A stretch of DNA of 64,000 nucleotides, taken from Salinibacterium sp. PAMC 21357. Its GTDB lineage: Bacteria; Actinomycetota; Actinomycetes; Actinomycetales; Microbacteriaceae. The notes under the pieces were generated by a model. It searched no databases and was not told the origin of the DNA. It saw only the letters and a program-made list of their open reading frames with translations. This document shows positions 17,700-26,880 of the stretch, in pieces (the stretch's first letter is position 1; every line of letters starts with the position of its first letter). A program made the position numbers and the translations under genes. The stretch lies in the NCBI RefSeq assembly GCF_000247645.1, contig NZ_AHWA01000004.1, forward strand, positions 1,054,001 to 1,118,000. Direction: 5' to 3'.

Positions 17700-18988
17700 T
17701 CACGCAGCAAACAGAATCAGATCAGGCCACACGATAAACGCGGTGATTGCCGCTGCGTAAGTGACGAAGTATGGTGCAACGCCGCGGAACGTGTCGATGA
17801 TCGAAATGTCTGGATCGATCCCCGTCACAATGAACGCATTCACCCCAATGGGCGGGGTAACGGCCCCCAGCGTCGTCACAAGCGTCACAATAATTGTCGA
17901 CCACACCAGGTCGTACCCGAGGGCCGATAGCAGCGGGAAAAACAACGGGATGCTAATGACTAAGAATCCCAGACCGTCCATGAGCGCTCCACCAAGAAGG
18001 TAGATCACAATGACAATCAAAAGCACCACTACGGGTGCAACAGGCAGCGCTTGAACCGAGTCCGCGAGCTCGAACGGCATGCGTGTCAGCGTCAGGAAGC
18101 GGCCGAATACGACGGCCCCAATCACGAGCAGCACTACGAACGAACTAATCCGCAGAGTCTCCGTAATAGAGCGTCGGAAGGCTGCCCAGGTGAGAGAGCG
18201 TGTCGCTACGGCGATCAGCACCGCTCCTGCCGCTCCAACACCGGCGGCCTCGGTCGGCGTAAACCACCCGATGAACATTCCCACCACCGCGAACAGGAAG
18301 ATCACGACGATCTCCACTGCGCCGCCAAGCGATCGGAACCTTTCGCCCCAGGTCGCCTTCGGACCAGCAGGACCAAGTTCCGGCTTTCGCCACGCAATAA
18401 AGAGGGCGGTCAGCACCAGCAGGACCCCGATAAGCACACCGGGGAACAGCGCGGCCCGAAAGAGGGTGGTGATCGACTGCTCCGACTGCACGGCAATGAT
18501 GATCAACGCCGTCGACGGCGGAATTAGGATGCCGAGCGTTCCACCGATGGCAACGGTACCGCCGGCATACTTCTTGTCGTAGCCGTAGCGTTTCATTTCC
18601 GGGATGGCGATCGCGCCCATGGTGGCAGTCGCTGCGGAGTTAGAACCAGAGACCGCAGAGAACGCTGCGCTGGCGGCAACCGTTGTTGCCGCAACCCCGC
18701 CCGGCAGGTGACCCAGCCATTTATAGGCAGAGTTAAAGAGTTCGTGCTCATCCCGGAGTTGAAGATCACTTGGCCCATAAAAATAAACAGGGGGATGACC
18801 ACCATGCTGTACGACGCCGTCTGTCGGTAGACGTCAGACGCGATGAGCTGCATTGCCGCGTTTGGGCCAGCGAAGAGGAACATTCCGCCCAAGCCGACGG
18901 CCAAAAGCGAGAACGAGATGGGCATCCGCAAAAAAATTAGGACGAGGAGGACAACAATGCTGAGCACTGCCAAGGCGATCGGGGTCAT
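17700..18988 (-). pseudogene. dctM: TRAP transporter large permease subunit (DctM-like), frameshifted
   Basis: The N-terminal part (MTPIALAVLSIVVLLVL, then VIPLFIFMGQVIFNSGMST) and the C-terminal part (LFNSAYKWLGHLPGGVAA, then IAIPEMKRYGYDKKYAGG) are in different frames. One missing base at about 18741 joins them into a 429-aa DctM with a dozen membrane helices, the family's usual length. DctM is the 12-helix transporter of sodium-driven TRAP importers of organic acids. The start ATG overlaps the dctQ stop (ATGA). As written, translation would stop after about 130 residues. Either a sequence error or a recent lesion; the rest of the gene shows no decay. Confidence 0.87.
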
Positions 18989-19494
18989 CGTTTCTCTTCC
19001 TGACGTGTTGAGGCGATCCACGCCTGAATAATCCGCACGAAATCACGGATAAGCGCGAGCACAACGACACCGAAACCAAACATAAGAACGAAAACCCAGG
19101 GCCAGGTCGGAGCTTTGAGAAGCTCCGTAGTCGAACCGGTCTTGGTCTGCGCCAACCCGTAACCCCACAGTGCGTACATGACGACAAGAAAGACGACGAT
19201 CGAAAGCAGCGTTATTACGGCTTCGACTACTCGTTGAGTCGGCTTGTTGAAGCGTGAAGTAAGAAGGTCAATTGAGACGTGTGCTTTCGCGATCTGGCCA
19301 TCGCCGAAGCTCAGCCCGAGAACGGCAACGCTAAGCAGCCCCATCAATTCGTACGTTACGGCGATCGGGGTTCCCATGAGCCGCAAAATGATGGCGCTGA
19401 CCAGCAGCACAACAACTATAAGGAGCGCGACCCCGGCGACCGCAGCGGAAGTCCGCGCGATCGCCGGGATTACGCGAGGGAGGAAATCCCTCAT
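18985..19494 (-). CDS. dctQ: TRAP transporter small permease subunit (DctQ-like)
   Basis: This 169-aa protein has four membrane helices and the DctQ features: a conserved RLMGTPIAVTYELMGLLSVA stretch and a later helix pair before a basic C-terminal tail. DctQ pairs with DctM in the membrane. ATG overlaps the dctP stop and its own stop overlaps the dctM start, so dctP-dctQ-dctM is a tightly coupled operon. This gene is intact, unlike both neighbours. Confidence 0.88.
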   Translation of the reverse strand: MRDFLPRVIPAIARTSAAVAGVALLIVVVLLVSAIILRLMGTPIAVTYELMGLLSVAVLGLSFGDGQIAKAHVSIDLLTSRFNKPTQRVVEAVITLLSIVVFLVVMYALWGYGLAQTKTGSTTELLKAPTWPWVFVLMFGFGVVVLALIRDFVRIIQAWIASTRQEEKR

Positions 19495-20533
19495 CGCGCG
19501 GCGTTTTCAGCCGCAAGCTCACGCATGCGAGCGAGCACGCCTTCAGAGTCGAAGTACGAGTCAGCGTTCTTCTTCACCCACTGATCAGCCTGACCCTCGA
19601 GGATTTGATCCCATTCGGCGCGTGTGGCGTCGTCAACGTCAACGATCTCCACACCATGCTCATCCTTGGCAAAGTCGATCGCTGCCTGAATGGAGTCGTC
19701 GTGGCCCTGCGAGGCGAAGAGCATCATTTCTTCGCGCAGCTCACCGATGACGGTTTTCACGTTCTCAGGGAGAGCATCAAAGCGGTCTTTATCCATGACC
19801 GCGACAAAGCTGTTCGAGGTCCAAACGGGTAGTCAGAGACATAGCCGATTGACTCGGCGAGACCGAAGTCTTTCATGACCTCCCGTGACGACATGTAGCC
19901 CTGGACTACGCCGGTGTTCAACGCCTCCGAAACTTCTGCCATCGACATTCCGATTGGTGCCGCTCCGAGTTCTTCCAACACAGGGACGTTGGCGCCAGCA
20001 GCACGTAAGGAGACACCAGAGAGGTCATCCTCGGACACGATGGCCGTCTTGGTCTGCAAATACGAGGCCTCTGTCGTGAATGCGGTTATTACCTCATAAC
20101 CATCGAATTCTTCTGGCTCATACTCATCGAGGAGCTGCAGGAAGGTCCGCGATGAAGTCTCTGCGCTGTCCATCCCGATCGGTACGTTCATGACTGAGGA
20201 GAACGGGAAGCGCCCGGTGTCATAGGCCGGTGAGTCCAACCCGATGTCCACGACGCCCTCGGTCACCCCGTCGAAAATGTCGCCAGAGCTGAGGAGGGTT
20301 CCTCCGACGAACAGCTCGACCTCAACCTGCCCATCAGTGCGCTCGCTGATCTGGTCTGCCCACTCTTGCATCTGCACTGCGGGGAACGACGCAGCCGGCG
20401 CAAAGAATGCGTAGCTGAGGGTGATCGGCTCGTCGCCCGAGGCCTCTCCGGCTTCTGCCGTGCATCCCGTGAGCACAAGAGCGCCCGCTACTAGAGCAGC
20501 GAGGCCCGTGAATCGATAGCTATTTTTGAGCAT
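19491..20533 (-). pseudogene. dctP: TRAP transporter substrate-binding protein (DctP-like), frameshifted
   Basis: The N-terminal part has a lipoprotein signal (ALVLTGC, Cys near residue 24) and runs to GYVSDYPFG. The C-terminal part resumes one frame over with WTSNSFVAVMDKDRFDALP and ends with a helical ELAAENAAR. One missing base at about 19824-19826 restores a 347-aa DctP-family protein. It binds the organic acid outside the membrane for DctQM. The gene leads the operon. Together with the aromatic genes upstream it suggests import of an aromatic or 2-oxo acid, though specificity cannot be read. As written, the protein is cut at about 258 residues. Confidence 0.87.
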
Positions 20534-20737
20534 AAGTTTTCCTCATCGTTGAGATCTATATGTCTGTGAAGGAGTAGCCGCTTAGTCCACTCAGTTCGAG
20601 CGAATTTTTTCGGCGCTTGGCTGTCGATATTCGAGAAGTGCTTGGTTTTTTGAAAACGATCACGCTGAGTGAGGGGTAATTCTCACCTCTAATGTTCGTC
20701 TTCATTGACAACCAAATATCGAGTTCGTTCGTCAATC

Positions 20738-20779
20738 AGGCTATTGGTGAGCACTAGCCGCTCGCGTCACCCGAGTGGG
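20738..20779 (-). promoter_or_regulatory. promoter module of the TRAP operon (shared island operator plus -10)
   Basis: Read toward dctP, the box CGGGTGACGCG (20773-20763), preceded by CCCA two bases away, lies 19 bases upstream of TAGCCT (20743-20738), a TAnnnT -10 hexamer. The same arrangement occurs upstream of the ligAB operon, the monooxygenase and the TPP enzyme. The predicted leader of about 200 nt to the dctP start is long. Between the module and dctP I see no gene. Confidence 0.55.
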
Positions 20780-20793
20780 TAGAATCGTTTATT

Positions 20794-20816
20794 CGCTACC
20801 CCTAGTAGGGGTAGCG
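20794..20816 (-). terminator. stem-loop over the aldehyde dehydrogenase stop codon
   Basis: CGCTACCCC pairs with GGGGTAGCG across five bases and includes the TAG stop of the aldehyde dehydrogenase gene. No T-tract follows; it may stabilise the 3' end or terminate weakly. Confidence 0.4.
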
Positions 20817-22256
20817 AGCCTGGCCGTGGTTGACCGAGATCCACTGTTGCGTTGTCAATTCGTCGATAGTTGCTTGACCACTCAGTCGCCCCATACCGGA
20901 GTGCCTTTCACCCCCGAAAGGCACTAGTGGCTCATCCGCAATGGTCGAGTCGTTAATGTGAATCATTCCGGTGTTGATGCGTTTTGCGATGCTCATGCCC
21001 AGAGCAAGATCGCGGGTGTGAAGCGCGCCACTGAGACCGTAGTTCGTGCTGTTAGCGATCTCGATGGCCTGATCATCCGATTCGAACTCCATAAACACAA
21101 TGACGGGGCCGAAGAGTTCCTCTTGAGCCACATCGTCGGTCATGGTTACGCTGTCGAGCACGACCGGGCCCAAGACGTTACCGACGGTTTCCCCCCGAAA
21201 TAGCGCGGTGGCTCCGTTAGCAAGCGCGGCGTCAATGCGGGTCTGCAGGTTCTGCACCTCGCGCTGGTTGATGAGCGGCCCGATAATCGTGGCGGGATCC
21301 GCCGGATCTCCAGTCTTCAGCGTCGACACTTTTTTCACAAACTTCTCTCGAAACTCTCGAGCGACCGCTGAGTGCACGAGAACCTTATTCGCCGACATGC
21401 AAATCTGACCTTGATGGGTGAAACGACTAAAGACAGCCGATTCCACCGCATAGTCAATGTCTGCATCCTCGCGCACGATGAAGACGTTGTTACCACCAAG
21501 TTCAAGAATGACCTTCTTGAAATTGCGAGCGCACACCTCGGCAACGTGGCGTCCCACCGGAGCAGACCCCGTGAATACGTGTGCACGGGGTACCGGGTGC
21601 TCTAGGAAATAATCACCAATCTCCGGGATCTCAGTGACGGTGACGTTGAAAAGACCCGGCGGGAGACCCGCTTCCTCAAAGATGTCGGCCATGATGGTTC
21701 CGCCAGTTATCGGGGTCTCTTCGTGCGGCTTCAAGACCACACCATTACCCGTCGACAGCGCCGCTACAACGGGCTTGAGGCCCAGAAAGAATGGGAAGTT
21801 GAAAGGACTAATGATTCCCACAACACCGAGCGCCTTGCGGTAAACGAAATTCTCCGTGTCTGGCACTGGTGACGGAATGATGCTGCCATGAATCTTGAAC
21901 GCGGTAGTCGCCGCATCCTTGATGGCTTCTACAACCAATCCGATCTCGAAGGCTGCTTTCAGCGCAGTGCCGCCCACCTCCTGAATAATCAGGTCCGCGA
22001 TCTCGTCATGACGCCGCGTCACTATTTCAGCAGCCTTCTCGAAGACACCGCGGCGAGCGTGGGCCGTCATTTTCTCCCACGCCGGTTGTGCGGCCTGAGC
22101 TGCCTCATACGCCTCATCGATGTCTTGCTTCGAGGCGATGCTGAACGATCCGATTTCGTCATTGTTGAACGGGTTAGTCACGACCAATTGCTTGCCGGTG
22201 GCGCCGTCACGCCATTCGCCGCCGATGTACTGTTTCGTGAGCTTGGTGAGATCCAT
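20802..22256 (-). CDS. aldehyde dehydrogenase, probably aromatic-aldehyde type
   Basis: This 484-aa NAD(P)-dependent dehydrogenase has the catalytic Glu motif ILELGGNN and the catalytic Cys in HQGQICMSANKV. The SPFNFPF and PFGGERHSGMGR blocks match benzaldehyde/salicylaldehyde/vanillin dehydrogenases. It would oxidise the aldehyde released by the hydratase-aldolase in the same cluster. I choose ATG 22256, since AAAGG is about nine bases upstream; the codon before it is TTG. It is the last gene of the long catabolic operon, after a 144-bp gap containing a hairpin. Confidence 0.92.
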   Translation of the reverse strand: MDLTKLTKQYIGGEWRDGATGKQLVVTNPFNNDEIGSFSIASKQDIDEAYEAAQAAQPAWEKMTAHARRGVFEKAAEIVTRRHDEIADLIIQEVGGTALKAAFEIGLVVEAIKDAATTAFKIHGSIIPSPVPDTENFVYRKALGVVGIISPFNFPFFLGLKPVVAALSTGNGVVLKPHEETPITGGTIMADIFEEAGLPPGLFNVTVTEIPEIGDYFLEHPVPRAHVFTGSAPVGRHVAEVCARNFKKVILELGGNNVFIVREDADIDYAVESAVFSRFTHQGQICMSANKVLVHSAVAREFREKFVKKVSTLKTGDPADPATIIGPLINQREVQNLQTRIDAALANGATALFRGETVGNVLGPVVLDSVTMTDDVAQEELFGPVIVFMEFESDDQAIEIANSTNYGLSGALHTRDLALGMSIAKRINTGMIHINDSTIADEPLVPFGGERHSGMGRLSGQATIDELTTQQWISVNHGQARYPY

Positions 22257-22352
22257 CAAGAACTACCTTTCGTGGGTGAGCGAGTTCTGCGGATTCAATC
22301 ACCAGCGCTACTGAGATCAGCCCTGCTTAATTGGCCCTGCAGCCAGACGGGG

Positions 22353-22390
22353 CGAGGCTGGGACGGGCAATCGTACCCGCCACAGCCTCG
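22353..22390 (-). terminator. intercistronic stem-loop after the hydrolase gene
   Basis: CGAGGCTG pairs with CAGCCTCG, with an inner ACGGG/CCCG pairing, in the gap between the hydrolase and aldehyde dehydrogenase genes. No T-tract is present, so partial termination or mRNA processing is more likely than a full stop. Confidence 0.4.
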
Positions 22391-22400
22391 GTCGCATTTT

Positions 22401-23537
22401 CTAGATGCGGTGGAGGAACCAGTCGCCTAGTCGTGCTCCTGCTACCGACATGTAGTCGTAGCTGCAGTGCAATGAGCCAGCTCCGTCATAGATATCTACT
22501 GTGACATCGTCGGAGGTCAGCGCCGCAACAAAGCGTTCCGCTCCCTTGATATCCATGATGATGTCGGCGGTGCCGTGCATCACGTAGACAGGGATCTTCA
22601 ACTTGTCGGCGATGCCGTCGAGAGTGAACTCGGCGAGCTTAGTGCGTGCCTCAGCGTCATCTTTCGAACCCGTCAACCACTGCAACTGCTTCTGAAGCGG
22701 CGGGTAGAACTCGTAGAAGTCAGTCAGAATGCTCCACGTACCGCACCACGCGGCGACAGCCTTGATGCGTGGCTCGAAGGCCGCAGCTCGCGGCGCGTAG
22801 TATCCACCGAAGCTCACTCCCGCGAGACCGAAACGATCTGCGTCGACATCGCTACGCTTCTCAAGGAAGTCGAGGATTGCCGCAACCGGTACCTCGTAAT
22901 CGGGGCGGCTGTACATTTCCTTGAAACGCAAGGAGCTTCCGCGACCAGGGGTATCCACCATTACGACGTTCATGCCACGCGCGGGGAACTCCGTTCCACC
23001 GAGAGAGTAAAGCTCTTCGGCCCACGAGTCGGCTCCGCCGAGGAAAAGTACCGTTGGACGGGCTTCGCCGGAGTTATCCGGGCGCACGATGTAGCCCTCC
23101 ATCTCCTGACCCTCGAAAGGAACGGCGATAGGTTCGATCAGTCCGCCCGAGAGCTCTGCTGCCTTTTGGAAGTTTTTCTTACCCTCGGTGTAGGCCACCG
23201 TGCGGCGAGGATCGAACGAGTCGAGGAAGAATTCCGAGTGACGCCAGTAGCTCATCGACCGGTGGAATGCACGACGGGCAGTCGTGTTTTCGCCACGCTC
23301 CAGTGCTGCAGCGCCCTCCGCGGCGGCGTCGGTCGCCGTGCGAGTCCATTCACGCTGCCAGACCTCTGGATCAGTAGTCTCCGTGCCGATCCGGCCTGCG
23401 GTGCGCGCACACTCAAAGAGGTCCGCCCCGCCGACCGCAACCTGCGAGAGTAACCGCATAGTCTGCAGCGACCAATCCTCGTCCTGGGGGAACAACTCGA
23501 TTAGCGACAGTGCATCGCCGTTGTTGCTAGTAGACAT
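22401..23537 (-). CDS. alpha/beta hydrolase (DUF1100/FrsA-like, related to pseudooxynicotine-type C-C hydrolases)
   Basis: This 378-aa protein has a helical N-terminal cap (to about residue 130) and an alpha/beta hydrolase core. The nucleophile is Ser242 in GVSFGG, with an acid in MHGTADII and a His in AGSLHCSYDY. The layout matches DUF1100 esterases and the C-C bond hydrolase acting on 2,6-dihydroxypseudooxynicotine. In a ring-cleavage cluster it could cleave a beta-diketone or ester intermediate. AAGGAG before ATG 23537 fixes the start. It lies in the operon between ferredoxin reductase and aldehyde dehydrogenase. The substrate is unknown. Confidence 0.8.
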   Translation of the reverse strand: MSTSNNGDALSLIELFPQDEDWSLQTMRLLSQVAVGGADLFECARTAGRIGTETTDPEVWQREWTRTATDAAAEGAAALERGENTTARRAFHRSMSYWRHSEFFLDSFDPRRTVAYTEGKKNFQKAAELSGGLIEPIAVPFEGQEMEGYIVRPDNSGEARPTVLFLGGADSWAEELYSLGGTEFPARGMNVVMVDTPGRGSSLRFKEMYSRPDYEVPVAAILDFLEKRSDVDADRFGLAGVSFGGYYAPRAAAFEPRIKAVAAWCGTWSILTDFYEFYPPLQKQLQWLTGSKDDAEARTKLAEFTLDGIADKLKIPVYVMHGTADIIMDIKGAERFVAALTSDDVTVDIYDGAGSLHCSYDYMSVAGARLGDWFLHRI

Positions 23538-23577
23538 TCTCAATCTCCTTCAGTGTTTTCTTGCAGTTCATGGTGAT

Positions 23578-24771
23578 CTAACGTGCCGCCGTGAGCGAAG
23601 CCTCGACAGCTTCATCCCACGGTGTACGGTTCTGAATCGCGACCTTGTACTTCGCGAGCTGGCGGGGAGAACCAATGCAGACAGCACCGATAAGCACCCC
23701 ATCGCGCCCAAAGGTCGCGACGAGCTTGTCATCGGTCATCGTCTCGATGTTGGTCTGGTCCGCCCCAGTGGTGCGACCAACGAAACGCATCTTGGTATCG
23801 AACTGATCAGTCCAAAAGTAAGGAACCGACGCGAAAGGATCACGGTTACCCAAAAGGGTGGATGCCGCATGGCGACCTTGATCAACAGCGTTCGTCCAAT
23901 GCTCAACGCGCATCTGCTCGCCGAAAATTGGGTTTCGCCAATTGACGATGTCTCCCGCCGCGACAACGTTTGGCAGGGACGTCTTCAAATCTGGGGTGCA
24001 GGCAACACCGTTCGAAAGCTCGATCCCGCTGTTGGCCAACCACTCCACCGCTGGGGTTGAACCGACACCAGCAACCACGATGTCTGCCTTGATTACGTTT
24101 CCATTTTTTAGGGTAACCACAGCGCCGTCGACGCCCCACTCAATTGCTTCGAGCGCGCTACCGCACCTCACGTCCACGCCATTGCGTTCGTGTAAACCTT
24201 GATACCACTGCCCAACGTCACCGACGAAAACTCGCGAGAGCGGTGCCGGACCGCGCGCAATCACCGTGACATCGAGTCCCTGCGCGCGGGCGGCGGCAGC
24301 GACTTCGAGGCCAATAAACCCACCACCGACAAGCACCAAGTGCTTTCCCGGCGCAAACTCTGCCCTTAACCTGACGGCGTCCTCCATGGAATGAAGTACA
24401 TGCAGTCGGGGGTCGCCGTGCGCAACAGACAATTCACGCACCGACGAACCAGTCGCAAGAACCAGGCCGTCGTACTCAAGCTCTGAGTCGTCAGCTAGAA
24501 CAACGCGTTGCGTAGCCGAGTCGAGACGACGAGCCGGATTTGCGAGTGCAACAGTGACTCCGTTCTGCTCGTACCAATCAGTCGGCTTCAGCAGAAGTTT
24601 CTCGGGAGCCATGTCCTCGAGGAGCATTTGCTTCGATAGCGGTGGCCGGTCATATGGCAAGCTTTCTTCAGCAGAGACCAGTGTCAGCTCCCCGTTGAAG
24701 CCGTGCTCGCGGAGAGCCTCAGCGGCATTTACTCCCGCCAAAGACCCCCCGACGACCACGATGCGATCCAT
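23578..24771 (-). CDS. NAD(P)H:ferredoxin reductase, aromatic dioxygenase component
   Basis: This 397-aa FAD/NAD-dependent reductase has the FAD motif GGSLAG near the N-terminus, YDRPPLSKQ, a second dinucleotide fold (VGGGFIGLEVAAAA near residue 150) and the late ATG/GD blocks (VVAAGDIVNW; RVEHWTNAVDQG) of BphA4/rubredoxin-reductase-like enzymes. It passes electrons from NADH to the adjacent ferredoxin for the Rieske oxygenase. Its ATG shares a base with the ferredoxin stop (TAATG), so the pair is co-translated. Confidence 0.92.
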   Translation of the reverse strand: MDRIVVVGGSLAGVNAAEALREHGFNGELTLVSAEESLPYDRPPLSKQMLLEDMAPEKLLLKPTDWYEQNGVTVALANPARRLDSATQRVVLADDSELEYDGLVLATGSSVRELSVAHGDPRLHVLHSMEDAVRLRAEFAPGKHLVLVGGGFIGLEVAAAARAQGLDVTVIARGPAPLSRVFVGDVGQWYQGLHERNGVDVRCGSALEAIEWGVDGAVVTLKNGNVIKADIVVAGVGSTPAVEWLANSGIELSNGVACTPDLKTSLPNVVAAGDIVNWRNPIFGEQMRVEHWTNAVDQGRHAASTLLGNRDPFASVPYFWTDQFDTKMRFVGRTTGADQTNIETMTDDKLVATFGRDGVLIGAVCIGSPRQLAKYKVAIQNRTPWDEAVEASLTAAR

Positions 24772-24977
24772 TAGAGATCCTCGACCACGATGGCTCGCGC
24801 CGGACACCCGCGCACTGACGCATCAGCTTGATTTCGGAGTGCTTCATCGTGCTCGTCTCCTCCAAGAATGATGGCCTTATTAGTGTCATCATCAATGTCG
24901 AAAAGTGCCGGTGCTTCGATGAGGCAGTTGGCATAGCCTTGGCAAAGGTCTAGATCGACCGTAACTTTAAACGCCAT
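24771..24977 (-). CDS. [3Fe-4S]-type ferredoxin
   Basis: This 68-aa ferredoxin has Cys12, Cys18 (CQGYANC) and Cys58 followed by Pro (RGCPARAI), i.e. three cluster ligands, with Tyr where a fourth Cys would be, as in ferredoxins serving P450s. Some actinobacterial ring dioxygenases (the phenanthrene dioxygenase of Nocardioides is the known case) use this type instead of a Rieske ferredoxin. The ATG at 24977 is better spaced from AAAGG than the one at 24986. It is coupled to the reductase gene downstream. Confidence 0.92.
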   Translation of the reverse strand: MAFKVTVDLDLCQGYANCLIEAPALFDIDDDTNKAIILGGDEHDEALRNQADASVRGCPARAIVVEDL

Positions 24978-25010
24978 TGACTTCATCCTTTCGTGCGGGT
25001 AGCGGTGCGG

Positions 25011-26213
25011 TTAGTGCCCCGGGGATTCGAGGTGCTCAATCGGCGGCGTGACCTCTGCTGCGCGAGCAGCCTGAGGTGTGTTTCGGCTGCGCAGCGTGCG
25101 CACGATACCGCCAGTGATGACGGCAGAGATTCCGGGAATATCGCCCACAGATAATGCCCCGAGGGCATCGTCTCTGGTCGAACCCCAGGGGGCGTCGAGC
25201 ACCACGATGTCGGCGGCCCGGCCCACGGCGATGAAGCCAGCCGGGAGATCCCACACATTCGCGTTATTGCCCGTCGCTGCGGCCCAGACCATGCCCGGAT
25301 CGACATCCGACAGTGATGAGAGTTCGGCGACCGTCTTCATCACGCCAAGCGGCATGACGCCAGTACCCGTCGGAGTATCCGAACCGATAACCACACGATC
25401 AAACACGTTTTTCTCAACGGCCCGATTGATCACGCGAACGGCTGCGCGAATGTTGCCCGCTTGCACAAGCTGCAGTGCCATATCCGTCTCATCCATGATC
25501 CGGTCAACGCCGTCTTCTGCGAGCGAAGTTGGTCCACCATTAATGTGGCCGCAAACATGTGGGGCAAGAAGCATCAGGTGCTCTGGCGTAATCGGCTTGC
25601 TGCCCGGAATGCTGGCGCCGCCCGAGTGGCTCATTACAGTAATGCCGTACTGCTTAGCCCAGGTCACTTGCGCCAAGCCATCGGCCGGATCGCTGTAGCG
25701 ACCGAAGCCGAACTTTGCGAGATGTACGCCAGCCTCCTGCAGCTCAGCGAAGTCCTTCTCCTGCAATGTCGGTTCCAACACCACAGCTCCCGCATGAACA
25801 GTCATGCCGTTGGGATGGAAATTGTCGAAACATTCCTTAGCGGCGATCGCGAGGGCCTTCACCCCGGAGGCCGTACTTGGGCGACCTGGTGCGTGAATCT
25901 CGCCTGGCGATACAACGCTGGTGATTCCACCGTGAACGTAGCTCGCAAGAAAGTCGACCGTCTTTTGGCGCGGCGTGTAATCGCCAAGAACAACATGGCA
26001 ATGCGAATCAATTAGGCCGGGAGCAACCGTCGTTCCCACCGCGTCGACAACGTACTTCGATGCGTCGACTTCGGCCTGCAAGTTGGCCTGCATTCCGACG
26101 GCCGTAATCTTGCCATCGCGAACAACGATGGTGTCAGCATCCGCAATAATCGGCGCACGCCAGTCACCAGAGAGAATCGTTCCGGCACCGATTACGGCTA
26201 GCGACCCGTTCAT
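25011..26213 (-). CDS. amidohydrolase family protein (enamidase-like)
   Basis: This 400-aa metal-dependent hydrolase starts with a small beta domain and has the metal motif DSHCH (His71, His73), a lysine candidate in LAKFGFG, His in MSHSGG and CGHINGG, and the catalytic Asp in VIGSDTPTG. The pattern is closest to enamidase/imidazolonepropionase-like enzymes that open cyclic amides. This implies an amide or lactam step, unusual in a ring-dioxygenase operon. Its ATG overlaps the stop of the AA_synth gene, so these two probably act together. The substrate is not known. Confidence 0.82.
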   Translation of the reverse strand: MNGSLAVIGAGTILSGDWRAPIIADADTIVVRDGKITAVGMQANLQAEVDASKYVVDAVGTTVAPGLIDSHCHVVLGDYTPRQKTVDFLASYVHGGITSVVSPGEIHAPGRPSTASGVKALAIAAKECFDNFHPNGMTVHAGAVVLEPTLQEKDFAELQEAGVHLAKFGFGRYSDPADGLAQVTWAKQYGITVMSHSGGASIPGSKPITPEHLMLLAPHVCGHINGGPTSLAEDGVDRIMDETDMALQLVQAGNIRAAVRVINRAVEKNVFDRVVIGSDTPTGTGVMPLGVMKTVAELSSLSDVDPGMVWAAATGNNANVWDLPAGFIAVGRAADIVVLDAPWGSTRDDALGALSVGDIPGISAVITGGIVRTLRSRNTPQAARAAEVTPPIEHLESPGH

Positions 26214-26794
26214 CGGTGCTTCTCCTGAGCTTCAGCGATCGACATGCCACCAACACGGGCATTAATCCGGCCACGGTTAGTCACAGCAGCAATCACCACG
26301 AGCTCGTCGGCATGGGGAGCATCCGGTACTCGAACTTCCATCGAGTCGTAGTGCGAGCGAACCCACACGTCGTCTTTGTACGCCGTGGGCACGTCGATGA
26401 CGGTACCGGCGACCGCAGGCTTCGTTACTGAAGTGATCCACGCAGCACCTCCACCGATTGCTTCGCGGAAGGCATTGCCGAAAATCGAGGTAAGCGCGGC
26501 ATTGACGTGCTCTTGCTCCCCAGAGGTTCCCACGAGGCCAGCTTTGCCGTAGCTTTCGACGGGAGCCCCGAGCAGCTGCAGTGCCTGCTCCCCGAGCATC
26601 GTTCCGATCTCCGTTGATGCCTCGACCAGAGCCGAGAGGTCTTCAACGTATCCCTGACCGGCAAACGGGTTCTTAATTACGGCGCACACAGCGACCTTGC
26701 GCACCGGGCCACCCGCATCAGTGTTACCCGCAGAAGAACGAGTCTCCTCGATTTGCGAAAACACCTTACGGATCTGGATCAGATTCTCAGTCAT
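26210..26794 (-). CDS. AA_synth (DUF1185) family protein
   Basis: This 194-aa protein has the family's features: VRKVAVCAVIKNPFAG with the following tyrosine, an EQALQLLG stretch, and a central GEQEHVNAALTSIFGNAFRE block followed by GGGAAWITSVTK. The Pfam name 'amino acid synthesis' is historical; no reaction has been firmly assigned to my knowledge. Members often sit next to hydrolases of cyclic amides or amino-acid-like compounds, as here. ATG 26794 has AGGA five bases upstream. It is coupled to the enamidase-like gene. Confidence 0.78.
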   Translation of the reverse strand: MTENLIQIRKVFSQIEETRSSAGNTDAGGPVRKVAVCAVIKNPFAGQGYVEDLSALVEASTEIGTMLGEQALQLLGAPVESYGKAGLVGTSGEQEHVNAALTSIFGNAFREAIGGGAAWITSVTKPAVAGTVIDVPTAYKDDVWVRSHYDSMEVRVPDAPHADELVVIAAVTNRGRINARVGGMSIAEAQEKHR

Positions 26795-26880
26795 TTCATT
26801 CCTCAATTTCTGGTTAGAACTTTGGGGACCGGGCCCCCGAATAGGTTGCGGGTTTCTGGTGCGGGCGAGAGCGGCACGAA

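Noticed and set aside
22575-23453. A long open frame (292 aa) on the plus strand
   Set aside because: It lies wholly antisense to the DUF1100-like hydrolase gene, has no family motif and no ribosome-binding site, and is explained by high GC third positions.
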